From Gillisella vitis (GTDB taxonomy: Bacteria > Pseudomonadota > Alphaproteobacteria > Rhizobiales > Rhizobiaceae): a stretch of 64,000 bases of DNA. The position numbers were made by a program, and so were the translations under genes. Below are positions 28,663-37,669 of this stretch, in pieces. The stretch is from assembly GCA_009744235.1 (NCBI GenBank), contig WPHV01000001.1:62001-126000 (forward strand), read 5' to 3'. Numbering within the stretch: position 1 is the first letter of the stretch; each line of letters starts with the position of its first letter. Below the pieces are notes generated by a model. That model did no database searches. It was given only the letters and a program-made list of their open reading frames with translations, and was not told the origin of the DNA.

Positions 28663-28866
28663 ATTCCACTCCCCCCGGAAAAAAGCAGATCAGGCGCTTC
28701 GATAATTCCCATGCGCCGAATGCTCGCAGAGGTTGCTTGATCAGCAGGGAGCGATTTAAATTCTAGAGAGCATCAAGTCAACGAGAAATGCCCCTTTTAA
28801 TTGCATTATGCCCATTTTTCAATCAAACCAATTTATCAGAAAAACACGCCCACCATGGCGCAAACC

Positions 28867-29130
28867 TCAAGACGCCATCGTCCGCTCCAATTGGTAGATC
28901 CCGTCATTGAAGCGATCGATCTGCTCGGCCAGCAGGGTCTGGGCGTCGGCAAGGCCTCTGTTGTAGAAATGCACACCGACCGTTCCGGCCAGAAAATCGA
29001 TCAGACTTTCGACCTCGAACCGTCCAAGCTCGACCTCATGTTCACTCGCCAGGTGTTTTTGCAGCCGTGAAACCAGCAGAGCCAGTTCTTCTTTTGAAAA
29101 ATCCGCTTTGAAATCATCGGGTTTCGGCAT
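28867..29130 (-). CDS. Small DUF2164-type protein
   Basis: An 87-residue protein: FSKEELALLVSRLQKHL, ELGRFEVESLIDFLAGTVGVHFYNRGL and DAQTLLAEQIDRFNDGIYQLE form the DUF2164 pattern (here stated as three motifs). It is helical and acidic, with no membrane segment or signal. AAAGGAACATTGTG precedes the start, giving an AGGA at usual distance. It is a single gene divergent from azlC. Function unknown. Confidence 0.8.
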   Translation of the reverse strand: MPKPDDFKADFSKEELALLVSRLQKHLASEHEVELGRFEVESLIDFLAGTVGVHFYNRGLADAQTLLAEQIDRFNDGIYQLERTMAS

Positions 29131-29325
29131 TCACAATGTTCCTTTTCGACAAGAAGGGTCGGCTGGAATAGGGCATGACTATGAGCACGCATCAATGGAA
29201 ATCAACGCAGGATCACTCCTATTGATTTGCTCGTTTCGCGCTGATGTTCTAATCCACCCCTCATTCTTGTGAGGGAAAACAAGGGCTGGCCTGAAAGACA
29301 GGCCATCCCAAGGCATATACCCATT

Positions 29326-29430
29326 TAGAGCATTTCTGCCTTTCATAGAAACGCAGAAATACTCTAACTGTTTGTTTCAACAGATTTCCAGACGCAAAAC
29401 CGCACCGCATTTTTGCTGGAAATGCTCTAG
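29326..29430. repeat. Rhizobial-type palindromic element before azlC
   Basis: TAGAGCATTTCTGC at 29326-29339 is followed after a 13-base loop by its complement GCAGAAATACTCTA ending at 29366. A further inverted partner, TGGAAATGCTCTA, ends at 29429. Such GAGCATTTC/GAAATGCTC elements are common intergenic repeats in Rhizobium and Agrobacterium. It ends about ten bases before the azlC start and overlaps its presumed control region. Confidence 0.6.
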
Positions 29431-29439
29431 GAAAAGACG

Positions 29440-30150
29440 ATGTCAGACTTTACCGATGGTGCGCGCCAAAGCGTTCCCATCACTCTTTCCACCCTGCCCT
29501 TTGCGGCCCTGTTTGGTGCCGTCGCTGCCGCCCATGGCCAATCGGTGGCTGAGGCGACGCTGATGAGTGCGACGATTTTTGCAGGTGCCAGTCAATTGGT
29601 CGGCATCGATCTGTTCGGCAATAACGTTCCGGCCTGGCTGGTCGTGCTCTCGGTGTTTGCCGTCAATTTCCGCCACATCCTCTATTCGGCGGCCATCGGC
29701 CCGTATTTTCAACGGCTGAGTGGACTGCAAAAGGCCGTGGCCTTCTTCTTCATGACTGATCCGCAATTTGCCGAAACCGTCAAACATTCCGAAGGTGGCA
29801 AGTCCGTTTCCTTCGGCTGGTATATGGGCTTTGCACTGGCCATCTATGTTCCCTGGGTCGGATTTTCGGCGATTGGCGCAGTGTTCAGTAGCCTGATCGG
29901 CGATCCGAAAGCGGTCGGCCTCGACGTGCTGCTGCCCGTCTATTTCATGGGCAGCGTGCTTGGCTTTCGCAAGCGTCCGAACTTCCTGATCGTGGTTGCC
30001 GTCAGCGCCGTGGCCGCGGTGTTCGCCATGCATGCCGTCGGTTCGCCCTGGCATGTCAGCCTCGGCGCACTGGCCGGCATTGTTACCGCAGCCCTGCTGC
30101 CGCCGAAGCCGCAAGCGGCCCTTGAGGATCGACCGGAGGTGACGCAATGA
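29440..30150 (+). CDS. azlC: AzlC-family branched-chain amino acid exporter, large subunit
   Basis: A 236-residue membrane protein with about seven helices. The opening DGARQSVPITLSTLPFAALFGAVA and SATIFAGASQLVGIDLFG are the AzlC signatures; VNFRHILYSAAIGPYFQRLS follows. With AzlD it exports branched-chain amino acids or analogues. The stop overlaps the azlD start by four bases (ATGA), a coupled pair. GGAAAAGA lies upstream of the ATG. Confidence 0.9.
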   Translation: MSDFTDGARQSVPITLSTLPFAALFGAVAAAHGQSVAEATLMSATIFAGASQLVGIDLFGNNVPAWLVVLSVFAVNFRHILYSAAIGPYFQRLSGLQKAVAFFFMTDPQFAETVKHSEGGKSVSFGWYMGFALAIYVPWVGFSAIGAVFSSLIGDPKAVGLDVLLPVYFMGSVLGFRKRPNFLIVVAVSAVAAVFAMHAVGSPWHVSLGALAGIVTAALLPPKPQAALEDRPEVTQ

Positions 30151-30455
30151 TGGATCTCGACCCCTCTATGGTGGCGATCATTCTGGCTGCCGCCCTTGCC
30201 ACCTACCTTACCCGCGCCGGCGGCTATCTGGTGATCAGCCGTTTCAAGACCTTGCCACCCCGGGTCGATGCAGCGTTGAACGCCGTTCCTGCCGCCGTGC
30301 TGACCACGCTGGTCGCTCCGGCCTTTTACGCCGGCGGGATGGAGGTGAAATTCGCCATGTTGCTTGGTCTCGTCGTTGGCCTGCGCTTTTCGTTGATCCC
30401 CATGCTGTTGACCGGTTGGGGTGCCGCCGTGCTGATCCGCCAGTTCATGGCCTGA
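30147..30455 (+). CDS. azlD: AzlD-family small exporter subunit
   Basis: A 102-residue protein with about four membrane helices: IILAAALATYLTRAGGYL, DAALNAVPAAVLTTLVAPA, FAMLLGLVVGLRFSLIPMLL and GWGAAVLIRQF. The short length and TYLTRAGGYL motif are typical of AzlD. It pairs with AzlC (overlap of four bases) in one transport complex. Confidence 0.9.
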   Translation: MMDLDPSMVAIILAAALATYLTRAGGYLVISRFKTLPPRVDAALNAVPAAVLTTLVAPAFYAGGMEVKFAMLLGLVVGLRFSLIPMLLTGWGAAVLIRQFMA

Positions 30456-30688
30456 TCCCTATCCGCTCCACCCTGCGGCAATCACCTCTCCAAAGCCTCT
30501 GAGACTGGGGTGAGGCTTGTTTTACAGTTAGTATACCTTATTCAGCTATATTTAATATAAATAACCTATGGTAGAACTCTGTCGTCGCAACCGTTTGCCT
30601 TGCCGATTCGTCTCGTAACCACGTGAGGGCAATCTGATTGATGGCGTCATGCGGCAAAAAGGCGGAATGCATTGAGAGGGGTTTTTAA

Positions 30689-30889
30689 ATGGGTCATCAA
30701 CGTCATCGACTGGAACTGATTGCTGGCGGCAAGGAACCGGCAGCGAACGCCCATTCCATCCATCAGATTGCCGAGGACCTGCAAAAGCTGATCAAGGCGT
30801 CAGACGCCGCCCGCTGCGAGATGTTGAGCTATCTGCTGGAAGTGGCACTTGATGAGGCCATCCGCGAAAGCGAGGAAAGAGGGCGCTAA
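30689..30889 (+). CDS. Small hypothetical helical protein
   Basis: A 66-residue protein, not recognised. The start has a strong GAGAGGGG seven bases upstream. The sequence is polar with one predicted amphipathic helical region (IHQIAEDLQKLIKASDAARCEMLSYLLEVALDEAIRES, described here as residues 24-61) and no membrane helix. An intrinsic terminator at 30934-30966 follows, so it is a single-gene unit. Such short helical proteins are frequent in rhizobia; function unknown. Confidence 0.65.
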   Translation: MGHQRHRLELIAGGKEPAANAHSIHQIAEDLQKLIKASDAARCEMLSYLLEVALDEAIRESEERGR

Positions 30890-30933
30890 TCACCCTCCTT
30901 CCTCCTCTGTCGTTTTTCTAAACGAACATGCCC

Positions 30934-30966
30934 AAAGCGAAGATGCCTATGCATCCTCGCTTTTTT
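30934..30966 (+). terminator. Terminator of the small gene, shared with the aminopeptidase gene
   Basis: AAAGCGA and GATGC pair with GCATC and TCGCTTT around a CTAT loop, followed by six T residues on the plus strand. The minus-strand aminopeptidase gene ends at its edge, and the symmetric A/T-flanks could terminate both directions. Confidence 0.8.
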
Positions 30967-32809
30967 AAATAGCCGACCGCGCCAATGGCTCGGTCGCCCG
31001 GATCAGCCAGCTTCGAGCATCCTCTCCCTCTACCAGTGGCAAAAGCTGCTCTCGCGTGCGGGCATGATAATCGTCCAGCCAGCGCAGTTCCTCACGGGTC
31101 AGCATGTCCTCAACGATCAGGTAGCGGTCGATGGGCGCGAACGTGAGCGTCTCGAAACTCATCATATCAAGGTCGCCGCCGTTCATCGGCTCCAGATCAC
31201 GCACATAGATCAGGTTTTCGATCCGGATGCCGAAATGACCGGGCCGGTAGTAGCCAGGCTCATTGGAGAGAATCATGCCTGGCAGCAATTCCTGGGTGGA
31301 AAGCCGGGAAATGCGCTGCGGTCCCTCATGCACCGACAGAAACGAGCCGACGCCGTGGCCGGTGCCATGGGCAAAATCCGCTCCGGCCTTCCACAAGTTG
31401 ATGCGCGCCAGCGGATCGAGATCGCAGCCGCGCGTACCCTTCGGAAAGCGCGCCGTGCTGATGGCGATCATGCCCTTCAACACCAGCGTAAAAAAGCGTT
31501 TTTGATCGTCCGGCACTGCGCCGACGGCAAGCGTGCGGGTAATATCCGTGGTGCCGTTGACATATTGGGCGCCTGAATCGACCAGGAACATTTCCCCGGC
31601 GCGGATTGGCCGGTCGCTTTCCGTCGTCACGCGGTAATGCATGATAGCGGCATGTTCACCTGCCCCGGCAATCGTATCGAAGGATACATCCTTCAGCGGG
31701 TTCTGCATCCGCTCGCCCACCTTGGCGCGGATGGTTTCCAACGCCCGCGTCGCACTGATCTCCGTCGCGCTGCCCGCCGGTTGCCGGTCGAGCCAGCTGA
31801 GGAATTCGACCACGGCCACGCCGTCCTGCACATGGGCGACGGCAGAGCCATTCAGCTCGACGAGGTTTTTCACCGCCCGCCCCAGCTTAGCCGGATCGCC
31901 ACCATCCACCACCTTGCCGCCCCGGCTGGCCACCAGACGCGCCAATGCCGCCGGCGAGAGATCCGGGTCCATCAGAATGCGGGCGCCAGTTTGCGCCAGC
32001 ATTGCCAATTGCAAAACGAAATTCTGCGGATCAAGCCGGGTGGCAAGACCATCGAGATAGGTTTCGACCTCGAGATTCGTCTTGCGCCGGTCCAGAAACA
32101 GCTCGGCCTTGCCATCGGCGTGGATGATTGCGCGCGACAGCGGATGCGGCGTGTGAGGCACATCCTGGCCACGAATATTAAAGATCCAGGCCACCGACGA
32201 TGGATCGGTGATCACCACCGCCTCTGCGTCTTTTGCTGCGAGGCCATCGGCGATTTTGGCAATCTTCTCGCCCGCCTCGACCCCGGCGGCCGAGATCGGC
32301 TGGATCGACACAGCGCCCAGCGGTTCGGCAGGACGGTCGGTCCAGACCGCATCGAGCGGATTTTCATCGACCAGCACCAGCGTGCCGCCAATCTCGTTCA
32401 GCGCCTTTTCCAGCCGCGACACCTGCGCCACCGTATGCATCCATGGATCGATGCCCAGCCGGAAGCCCTTCGGTGCATGGGCCGGGATCCACTTGGCCGG
32501 AGGCTCGTCGATCAGATCGCCCGGTGTAAACACCTCCAGGTCCACCTGCTGGCGCACCTGCGTGACATAGCGGCCATCGACAAACACCACGGCCTGGCTC
32601 TGCGTCACCAGAACTTCGCCCGCCGAGCCGGTAAAGCCGGTCAGCCAGGACAGGCGTTCGGCTGAAGCGGGCACGTATTCACCCTGATATTCATCGGCCC
32701 GCGGGATCAGAAAACCATCGATACCCAGCCCCGAAAACCGGTCGCGCAGCGCAGCGACACGGTCGCGACCGAATTGAGGAGTGGAGGTAACGTCAAAACT
32801 TTGGAACAT
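30965..32809 (-). CDS. Aminopeptidase P family (Xaa-Pro aminopeptidase, M24B)
   Basis: A 614-residue metallopeptidase cleaving the residue before proline. This is the long three-domain form. Residues 1-310 are the two creatinase-like N-terminal domains (GFLIPRADEYQGEYVPASAERLSWLTGFTGSAG, given by key segment FLIPRADEYQGE). The C-terminal catalytic pita-bread domain carries the metal ligands: LVDSGAQYVNGTTDITRT (two Asp), GTGHGVGSFLSVHE (His), NEPGYYRPGHFGIRIEN (Glu) and a final Glu region. Length matches the eukaryotic-like long form found in alphaproteobacteria. A ribosome-binding site is not obvious, but the start at 32809 gives a natural N-terminus. Confidence 0.92.
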   Translation of the reverse strand: MFQSFDVTSTPQFGRDRVAALRDRFSGLGIDGFLIPRADEYQGEYVPASAERLSWLTGFTGSAGEVLVTQSQAVVFVDGRYVTQVRQQVDLEVFTPGDLIDEPPAKWIPAHAPKGFRLGIDPWMHTVAQVSRLEKALNEIGGTLVLVDENPLDAVWTDRPAEPLGAVSIQPISAAGVEAGEKIAKIADGLAAKDAEAVVITDPSSVAWIFNIRGQDVPHTPHPLSRAIIHADGKAELFLDRRKTNLEVETYLDGLATRLDPQNFVLQLAMLAQTGARILMDPDLSPAALARLVASRGGKVVDGGDPAKLGRAVKNLVELNGSAVAHVQDGVAVVEFLSWLDRQPAGSATEISATRALETIRAKVGERMQNPLKDVSFDTIAGAGEHAAIMHYRVTTESDRPIRAGEMFLVDSGAQYVNGTTDITRTLAVGAVPDDQKRFFTLVLKGMIAISTARFPKGTRGCDLDPLARINLWKAGADFAHGTGHGVGSFLSVHEGPQRISRLSTQELLPGMILSNEPGYYRPGHFGIRIENLIYVRDLEPMNGGDLDMMSFETLTFAPIDRYLIVEDMLTREELRWLDDYHARTREQLLPLVEGEDARSWLIRATEPLARSAI

Positions 32810-33079
32810 GAGACCTGTCCGACACTGTCAAAAACTGCTGCCAACCTATAACAGCGGCGCTGAAATGACACCCTTTCCATCACCTTTGCCCCGCTTTTCG
32901 CCCTAACCTCTCCGCCCGAGGCAGATTGTGACGGTTTTTTGACCACAAAGAGTCCGGCAGCCGTAAAATCAATGCGCTGGACGCATGGCTCCCATGCCGG
33001 CAAAACGCTGTCGCAAATCAGCTAAACCGATTAGAAGCACCGCAACGCAACATGCTAAACAAAACCGAAGAGAACTCCG

Positions 33080-33244
33080 ATGACCAGCCCGATCCGCACC
33101 TCTGCTCCGACCCGCGCCATGCCGCTCGGCCGTCAGATTGGCCGCAACGGTCTGACCGGTGCCTCTTCCTTGTCGCGTGACATCCTGGCTGGCGATGCCC
33201 GCACTGGCACCGTCCGCAACGGCTCAGTTCGCGCTGCAATTTAA
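33080..33244 (+). CDS. Small Arg-rich hypothetical protein
   Basis: A 54-codon reading frame starting MTSPIRTSAPTRAMPLGRQI and ending NGSVRAAI. It is basic (seven or more Arg) with no hydrophobic helix. A GAAGAGA lies eight bases before the ATG. It sits directly upstream of a structured RNA region and terminator (33320-33424), so the message may be mainly a carrier for that RNA. No family recognised. The coding assignment rests on the start context and codon usage only. Confidence 0.4.
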   Translation: MTSPIRTSAPTRAMPLGRQIGRNGLTGASSLSRDILAGDARTGTVRNGSVRAAI

Positions 33245-33319
33245 CATAATCCTGAAATGGCTTATGCGATGCCACCGCTATGGAGGCGTGTCGAGCAGCC
33301 ATTTTACCTATCGAACACA

Positions 33320-33424
33320 GTCCCGGCTACGGGACCCGCTTGAGCCTCTCCTCCCAGGGTTCGCGGGTTGATCAGGGAAACCTGATCGAGAAAAAGGCGG
33401 CATGGCGGTGCCGCCTTTTTTGTT
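33320..33424 (+). ncRNA. Candidate small RNA: hairpins, anti-SD stretch and terminator
   Basis: Three perfect hairpins in a row. GTCCCG/CGGGAC with a GCTA loop lies at 33320-33335, GATCAGG/CCTGATC with a GAAA tetraloop at 33370-33387, and a 12-bp terminator stem (AAAAAGGCGGCA, loop TGGCGG) at 33391-33420 is followed by T's. Between hairpins one and two lies CCTCTCCTCCC, complementary to ribosome-binding sites. That layout matches Hfq-dependent alphaproteobacterial small RNAs that block translation through anti-Shine-Dalgarno motifs. The 5' end and promoter are unclear; it could also be the 3' end of the 54-codon gene's message. Confidence 0.55.
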
Positions 33425-33556
33425 TAAAGCGACATTTCTGAAAACGCCAATCTACCGGCATCAGTCTGATGGCTATTGGCCCGCTCCAGCCATGCGCGTT
33501 ATTCACTGCTGCACCGCACACAATCATCGCAAGCCGAAAACCTGTTTCAGGTGGGC

Positions 33557-34429
33557 CTATTGCAGATGAATGGTGACCCAGCCATTGCGCCAGATGGTGC
33601 GCACATGCTTCACCCCCGCGCCATTATAGGCGGCGATCACTTTCCAGCGTTGCGATGCCAGAATGCCGGAGAGGATGACAGAACCGCCCGGAGCCAGATG
33701 AGTGACGAGCTGCGGCGCCATTTTCATCAGCGGACGGGCCAGAATATTGGCAATGATCAGGTCGAACGGTCCGAATTCACCAAAAGCCGTTGAATGAAAA
33801 CCCGGCGCGGTGCGCCATTCGATGCCGTTGGGTACGCCGTTGCGCGTGCCGTTTTCCTTGGCCACCCGCACCGCGATGGGGTCGATATCGGTGGCCAGCA
33901 CCGGTACATTCACCAGTTTGCGCACAGCGATGGCCAGAACGCCGCTGCCGGTGCCCAGATCCAGCGCATTGCGGGGCCTGCGGGCCCGCACCACGCTATC
34001 GATCATTTCCAGGCAACCGGCCGTCGTGCCATGGTGGCCGGTGCCGAACGCCTGACCGGCATCAATCTCGATGGCCAGATCATGAGGACGGACCTTGTCG
34101 CGGTCATGGGACCCATGCACCAGAAACCGCCCTGCCCTGACAGGCGTCAGGCCTTCCAGCGATTTGGCGATCCAGTCGATATCGGGGATCACTTCACGCT
34201 CGACCGGCAGATCCGGAAATTCCGCGACCAGCGCCGTCTTCACCCGCGCGAGTATATCGTCTTCCTCATCGAACATCAGATAGATCGATGTTTCCCAGAT
34301 ATCGCGTTTTTCATCGACCTCCGTGGTGGCAATCGCATAATCCTCTTCACCGAACTCAAAGCTTAAGAGGTCGAGAATGTGATTGGCCTGCACTTCGGTG
34401 GTGCTGGTGAAAAAACGAAGTTCGCTCAC
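33557..34429 (-). CDS. prmA: Ribosomal protein L11 methyltransferase
   Basis: Methylates lysines and the N-terminus of ribosomal protein L11 with S-adenosylmethionine. 290 residues: an N-terminal substrate-recognition domain (SELRFFTSTTEVQANHILDLL) and a C-terminal methyltransferase fold. Motifs are EIDAGQAFGTGHHGTTAGCLE (key FGTGHHGTT), NALDLGTGSGVLAIA (AdoMet loop), LATDIDPIAVRVAKENG and the NPPY-like LIIANILARPLM. Length is typical. The start at 34429 has GTGAGCG-type context and follows a small gap from the Sco1-like gene. Confidence 0.95.
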   Translation of the reverse strand: MSELRFFTSTTEVQANHILDLLSFEFGEEDYAIATTEVDEKRDIWETSIYLMFDEEDDILARVKTALVAEFPDLPVEREVIPDIDWIAKSLEGLTPVRAGRFLVHGSHDRDKVRPHDLAIEIDAGQAFGTGHHGTTAGCLEMIDSVVRARRPRNALDLGTGSGVLAIAVRKLVNVPVLATDIDPIAVRVAKENGTRNGVPNGIEWRTAPGFHSTAFGEFGPFDLIIANILARPLMKMAPQLVTHLAPGGSVILSGILASQRWKVIAAYNGAGVKHVRTIWRNGWVTIHLQ

Positions 34430-34557
34430 GGTCGATATTCCCTATGGGGCAGGCTGATTGAACGCCCACCTTTCTGCCGCTTCCGGTACAATGCCTGACG
34501 CGCCGTTGCAACATCAAAGCGGGACAGGCATGGCATCCGCGCCCCGCCCGCGAGCGA

Positions 34558-35157
34558 TCAGCCCTTCATCAGCTTTTGCAGCTTCTGGACAGCGGTTTCG
34601 GGGTTTTCACCATAGGCAATCGTGCCTTTGAACCGGCCCTGCGCATCAAGCAGAAAGACAGAGGCCGTGTGGTCCATGGTGTAATCACCGTTCGGATTGG
34701 CCTCATCCACCGGCACTTTCTTGGCATAGACGCGGAAGCCCTTGACCATCTCCATGACCTTGTCGGGCGCGCCGGTAATGCCGGTGATCCGGTCGGAAAC
34801 ATTCGAAACATAGGTATTCAGGATCTCGGTCGTATCGCGTTCGGGATCGACGGAAACGAAATAGGCATTCAGATGGCCGCCCTGCGGATCGACCTGCTTC
34901 AGCCAACCATCCAGCTCGAACAGGGTGGTCGGGCAAACTTCGGGGCAATGAGTGAAGCCGAAGAATACCGCGCTCGGCTTGCCGCGCAGCACCTGCTCGC
35001 TGACAGCCTGTCCCCGCTGGTCGACCAACTGAAATGGCACGCCATAGGCCGCCTCGCCCACCGTGCGGCTCGATTGGCCAATTTCAAGCGTCAGATAGCC
35101 CAGCAAAGCTGCCGAGGCCGCCACCAATATCCAAAGCCCGATCCGCAGTCTCTTCAT
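34558..35157 (-). CDS. Sco1/SenC copper-binding assembly protein
   Basis: Membrane-anchored thioredoxin-like protein that supplies copper to cytochrome c oxidase subunit II. The ATG at 35157 is preferred to an upstream TTG; 199 residues. A single N-terminal helix (about residues 6-25) anchors it. The copper site is CPEVC (Cys71 and Cys75) with a distal His163 in YTMDHTAS. Core motifs are GKPSAVFFGFTHCPEVCP and SVDPERDT. Length is normal. It is not next to cytochrome oxidase genes in this window. Confidence 0.93.
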   Translation of the reverse strand: MKRLRIGLWILVAASAALLGYLTLEIGQSSRTVGEAAYGVPFQLVDQRGQAVSEQVLRGKPSAVFFGFTHCPEVCPTTLFELDGWLKQVDPQGGHLNAYFVSVDPERDTTEILNTYVSNVSDRITGITGAPDKVMEMVKGFRVYAKKVPVDEANPNGDYTMDHTASVFLLDAQGRFKGTIAYGENPETAVQKLQKLMKG

Positions 35158-35659
35158 CGCTTCACTCAATGTTTATTTCCAAAGACCAGCATTTCCAAAG
35201 CGCAGCCGCACGATTAAACGCCGCCCGGCTCCTGCTCTTCCATACAAGCCGAGGGATAGGCAAGGCAAATCAAACAAAACGCAAAGCTGGAAAATCCCAT
35301 GCCATCCCCCCGAGACATATCGTCGCCCGCCACTGATCTACGGGCTTAGGGCGGTGACCGAACCTCAGGTGTTGCTTGACGCCGGATAGAATTAAATCAT
35401 CAATCGGGAATAGTATTAGTAAAAGCTTAATAGTCTTGAGAGACAGTCAACCTGCATGTCGGCCTTATGCCGTCAGGACATGATGTCCTTGGAGGATTGC
35501 TGCAAAGATTGCTGACCGGCAAAGGGCTGGAAGCGAAAGATGCGGCGGTTTAAGCAATGACAGCAGCCCCCTAGGGGAGAGCGCAGTCCTTCTAAACTCC
35601 GCACAGCATGTTCCATAGGACCGACCCGGTCACGTCAACTGAGCCATGCGGGGATATTC
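35158..35659. other. Intergenic region upstream of the chemoreceptor gene
   Basis: About 500 bases with no gene or obvious RNA. The segment near 35388-35440 is A/T-richer and probably contains promoter sequence for the chemoreceptor, but no confident -35/-10 pair is visible. Confidence 0.45.
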
Positions 35660-37666
35660 ATGAGCAACGCAATTTCCGGCCGAGGCCTTTCCGTCGGCCA
35701 GCGCCTGATGACCTTGGGCGGCGCTGCCATCTGCGCCATCGCGGCCATGCTGGCCGTCGGCTATTATAAGAGCAGCCAGTTGGATCACTCGTTGAACCGG
35801 GCGATAGAACTCAAGAACAAGCTGGAAACCGTCAACGAACTGCGACTCGCCAATGGCGAAATTACCCTTGCGGCCATGGATACGATCATCGACCGTGACG
35901 AAGGCAAGGTACAGCCGGACCGTCAGGAAATTTTCGAAAAGAGCGGTCTGGCGCTTGCCAATGGGGCCGCCATCGTCAAGCAGGTTGCCGCCGATGTCGG
36001 CCTGTCCGCCAATGTGGCAAGCTATGACAGTGACGTACAGAAGATCCGCCAGGAGACAACCGTCGAACTCAAGAAGCTGGTGGAAACCCAGGCACCGGAC
36101 GAAGCCTATGCGCGGATCGACGATGTGATAGACGGTGCAGGCGGCAAGCTGAACGACACGCTGTCAAGCCTGTCCGTCGCGGCCAGCAAGCTGGTTGAAA
36201 GCCGTGTGGCAGACGCGACGAGCGCGTCCAGAAGCGCCATCACCATGCAGATCACCATCGGATCGATTGCATTTTTCCTGGTCCTTGGATTGCAGATCAT
36301 CCATGCCCGTTCCGTCGTCAACGGCATTCGCAATGTCCGCACCAGCCTCAAGGATATTATCGAGGGCAATTACGACCGTGAGATCCTCGGCTTGGAGCGT
36401 GGCGATGAAATCGGCGACATTGCCCGATCCGCTGATATTTTCCGTCAGGCCGTCATCGACAAACGTACGCTGGAAGCCGAGGCTGAAGACAGCCGAAAGA
36501 GCCGCGAAACCGAGATGCGCGAGAGCGAGGCCGCAGCGGCAGCTGAGCGCGACCGGATGAAAGCCGCCGTCGATGCCTTGGGCAAGGGCTTGAACCGGCT
36601 GGCCGAGGGCGATTTGCAGGCAGCGGTCGATGAAGCTTTCCCGCAGGAGGTTGAGCGCCTGCGCACCGATTTCAATCTGGTCACCACCCATCTGCGCAAT
36701 GTCATGGGCGAGATCTCCATCAATTCCAGCTCCATCCAGGCCAATGCCAATCAGATGCGCTCCGCCGCCGACGACTTGGCGCGCCGCACCGAACAGCAGG
36801 CCGCATCGCTGGAAGAAACATCGGCGGCACTGGCCGAGATTACCGAAACGGTCCGTACCAGCACGCAGCGCGCTGAGGACGCCAGCCACATGGTCGATAA
36901 TGCCAAGACCTATGCCGAACAGTCCGGTGCCGTCGTCTCCGACGCCATGGCCGCCATGGAGCGGATTGAAAGCGCCACCGGCGAAATCGGCAAGATCATC
37001 AACGTCGTTGACGAGATCGCCTTCCAGACCAATCTTCTGGCGTTGAATGCCGGCGTCGAAGCCGCCCGCGCTGGGGATGCTGGCAAAGGCTTTGCCGTGG
37101 TTGCCCAGGAAGTGCGCGCCTTGGCCGGACGCGCTGCGGAAGCCGCCCGCACCATCAAGGATCTGGTGACGAAATCAAGCGACGAAGTGCGCACCGGGGT
37201 CGAGCTTGTGACCGCCACCGGTGAGGCTTTGCATAAAATAGGCGAAGATGTGCTGCGAATTAACGATCACGTTAAGTCGATTGTAACCTCGGCGCGCGAA
37301 CAATCAGTTGGCCTGAGTGAAATCAATTCCGCCGTCGGACAGATGGACCAGGTCACGCAGCAAAATGCCGCCATGGTCGAAGAGACCAATGCGGCAAGTC
37401 ATACGCTTGCCAGCGATGCAGACAATCTTGGACAGCTCGTTGGGCAATTCAAGATCGGCGGCGCGGGTGAGACGCGGCCAGGATCACACCCGGCGCGACC
37501 GACATCAAGCAGACCTGAGCCGGCAAGACCGACCTCAGCACCGACGCAGTCTCCCGCAAAGCAGCTCATGAGCAAGGTTGCGGGGGCTTTCACCAAAGGC
37601 AGCGGCTCCGCGCCAGCCCGTGCAACGGCAGCCGCCCCATCAACCGACCACTGGGAAGAGTTCTGA
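35660..37666 (+). CDS. Methyl-accepting chemotaxis protein with C-terminal tether
   Basis: A 668-residue transmembrane chemoreceptor. TM1 is at about residues 16-36, a periplasmic helical sensing domain follows, TM2 is at about 195-214 and the HAMP domain at 215-268. A second HAMP-like segment precedes the signalling domain. The hairpin tip [28 protein letters not shown] (key motif at about 450-480) is conserved and would bind CheA and CheW. The C-terminus is a flexible Pro/Ala/Ser-rich linker ending DHWEEF, which matches the xWxxF pentapeptide used to recruit CheR or CheB. It is followed three bases later by a cheW gene, a receptor-adaptor pair. Confidence 0.93.
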   Translation: MSNAISGRGLSVGQRLMTLGGAAICAIAAMLAVGYYKSSQLDHSLNRAIELKNKLETVNELRLANGEITLAAMDTIIDRDEGKVQPDRQEIFEKSGLALANGAAIVKQVAADVGLSANVASYDSDVQKIRQETTVELKKLVETQAPDEAYARIDDVIDGAGGKLNDTLSSLSVAASKLVESRVADATSASRSAITMQITIGSIAFFLVLGLQIIHARSVVNGIRNVRTSLKDIIEGNYDREILGLERGDEIGDIARSADIFRQAVIDKRTLEAEAEDSRKSRETEMRESEAAAAAERDRMKAAVDALGKGLNRLAEGDLQAAVDEAFPQEVERLRTDFNLVTTHLRNVMGEISINSSSIQANANQMRSAADDLARRTEQQAASLEETSAALAEITETVRTSTQRAEDASHMVDNAKTYAEQSGAVVSDAMAAMERIESATGEIGKIINVVDEIAFQTNLLALNAGVEAARAGDAGKGFAVVAQEVRALAGRAAEAARTIKDLVTKSSDEVRTGVELVTATGEALHKIGEDVLRINDHVKSIVTSAREQSVGLSEINSAVGQMDQVTQQNAAMVEETNAASHTLASDADNLGQLVGQFKIGGAGETRPGSHPARPTSSRPEPARPTSAPTQSPAKQLMSKVAGAFTKGSGSAPARATAAAPSTDHWEEF

Positions 37667-37669
37667 ACC

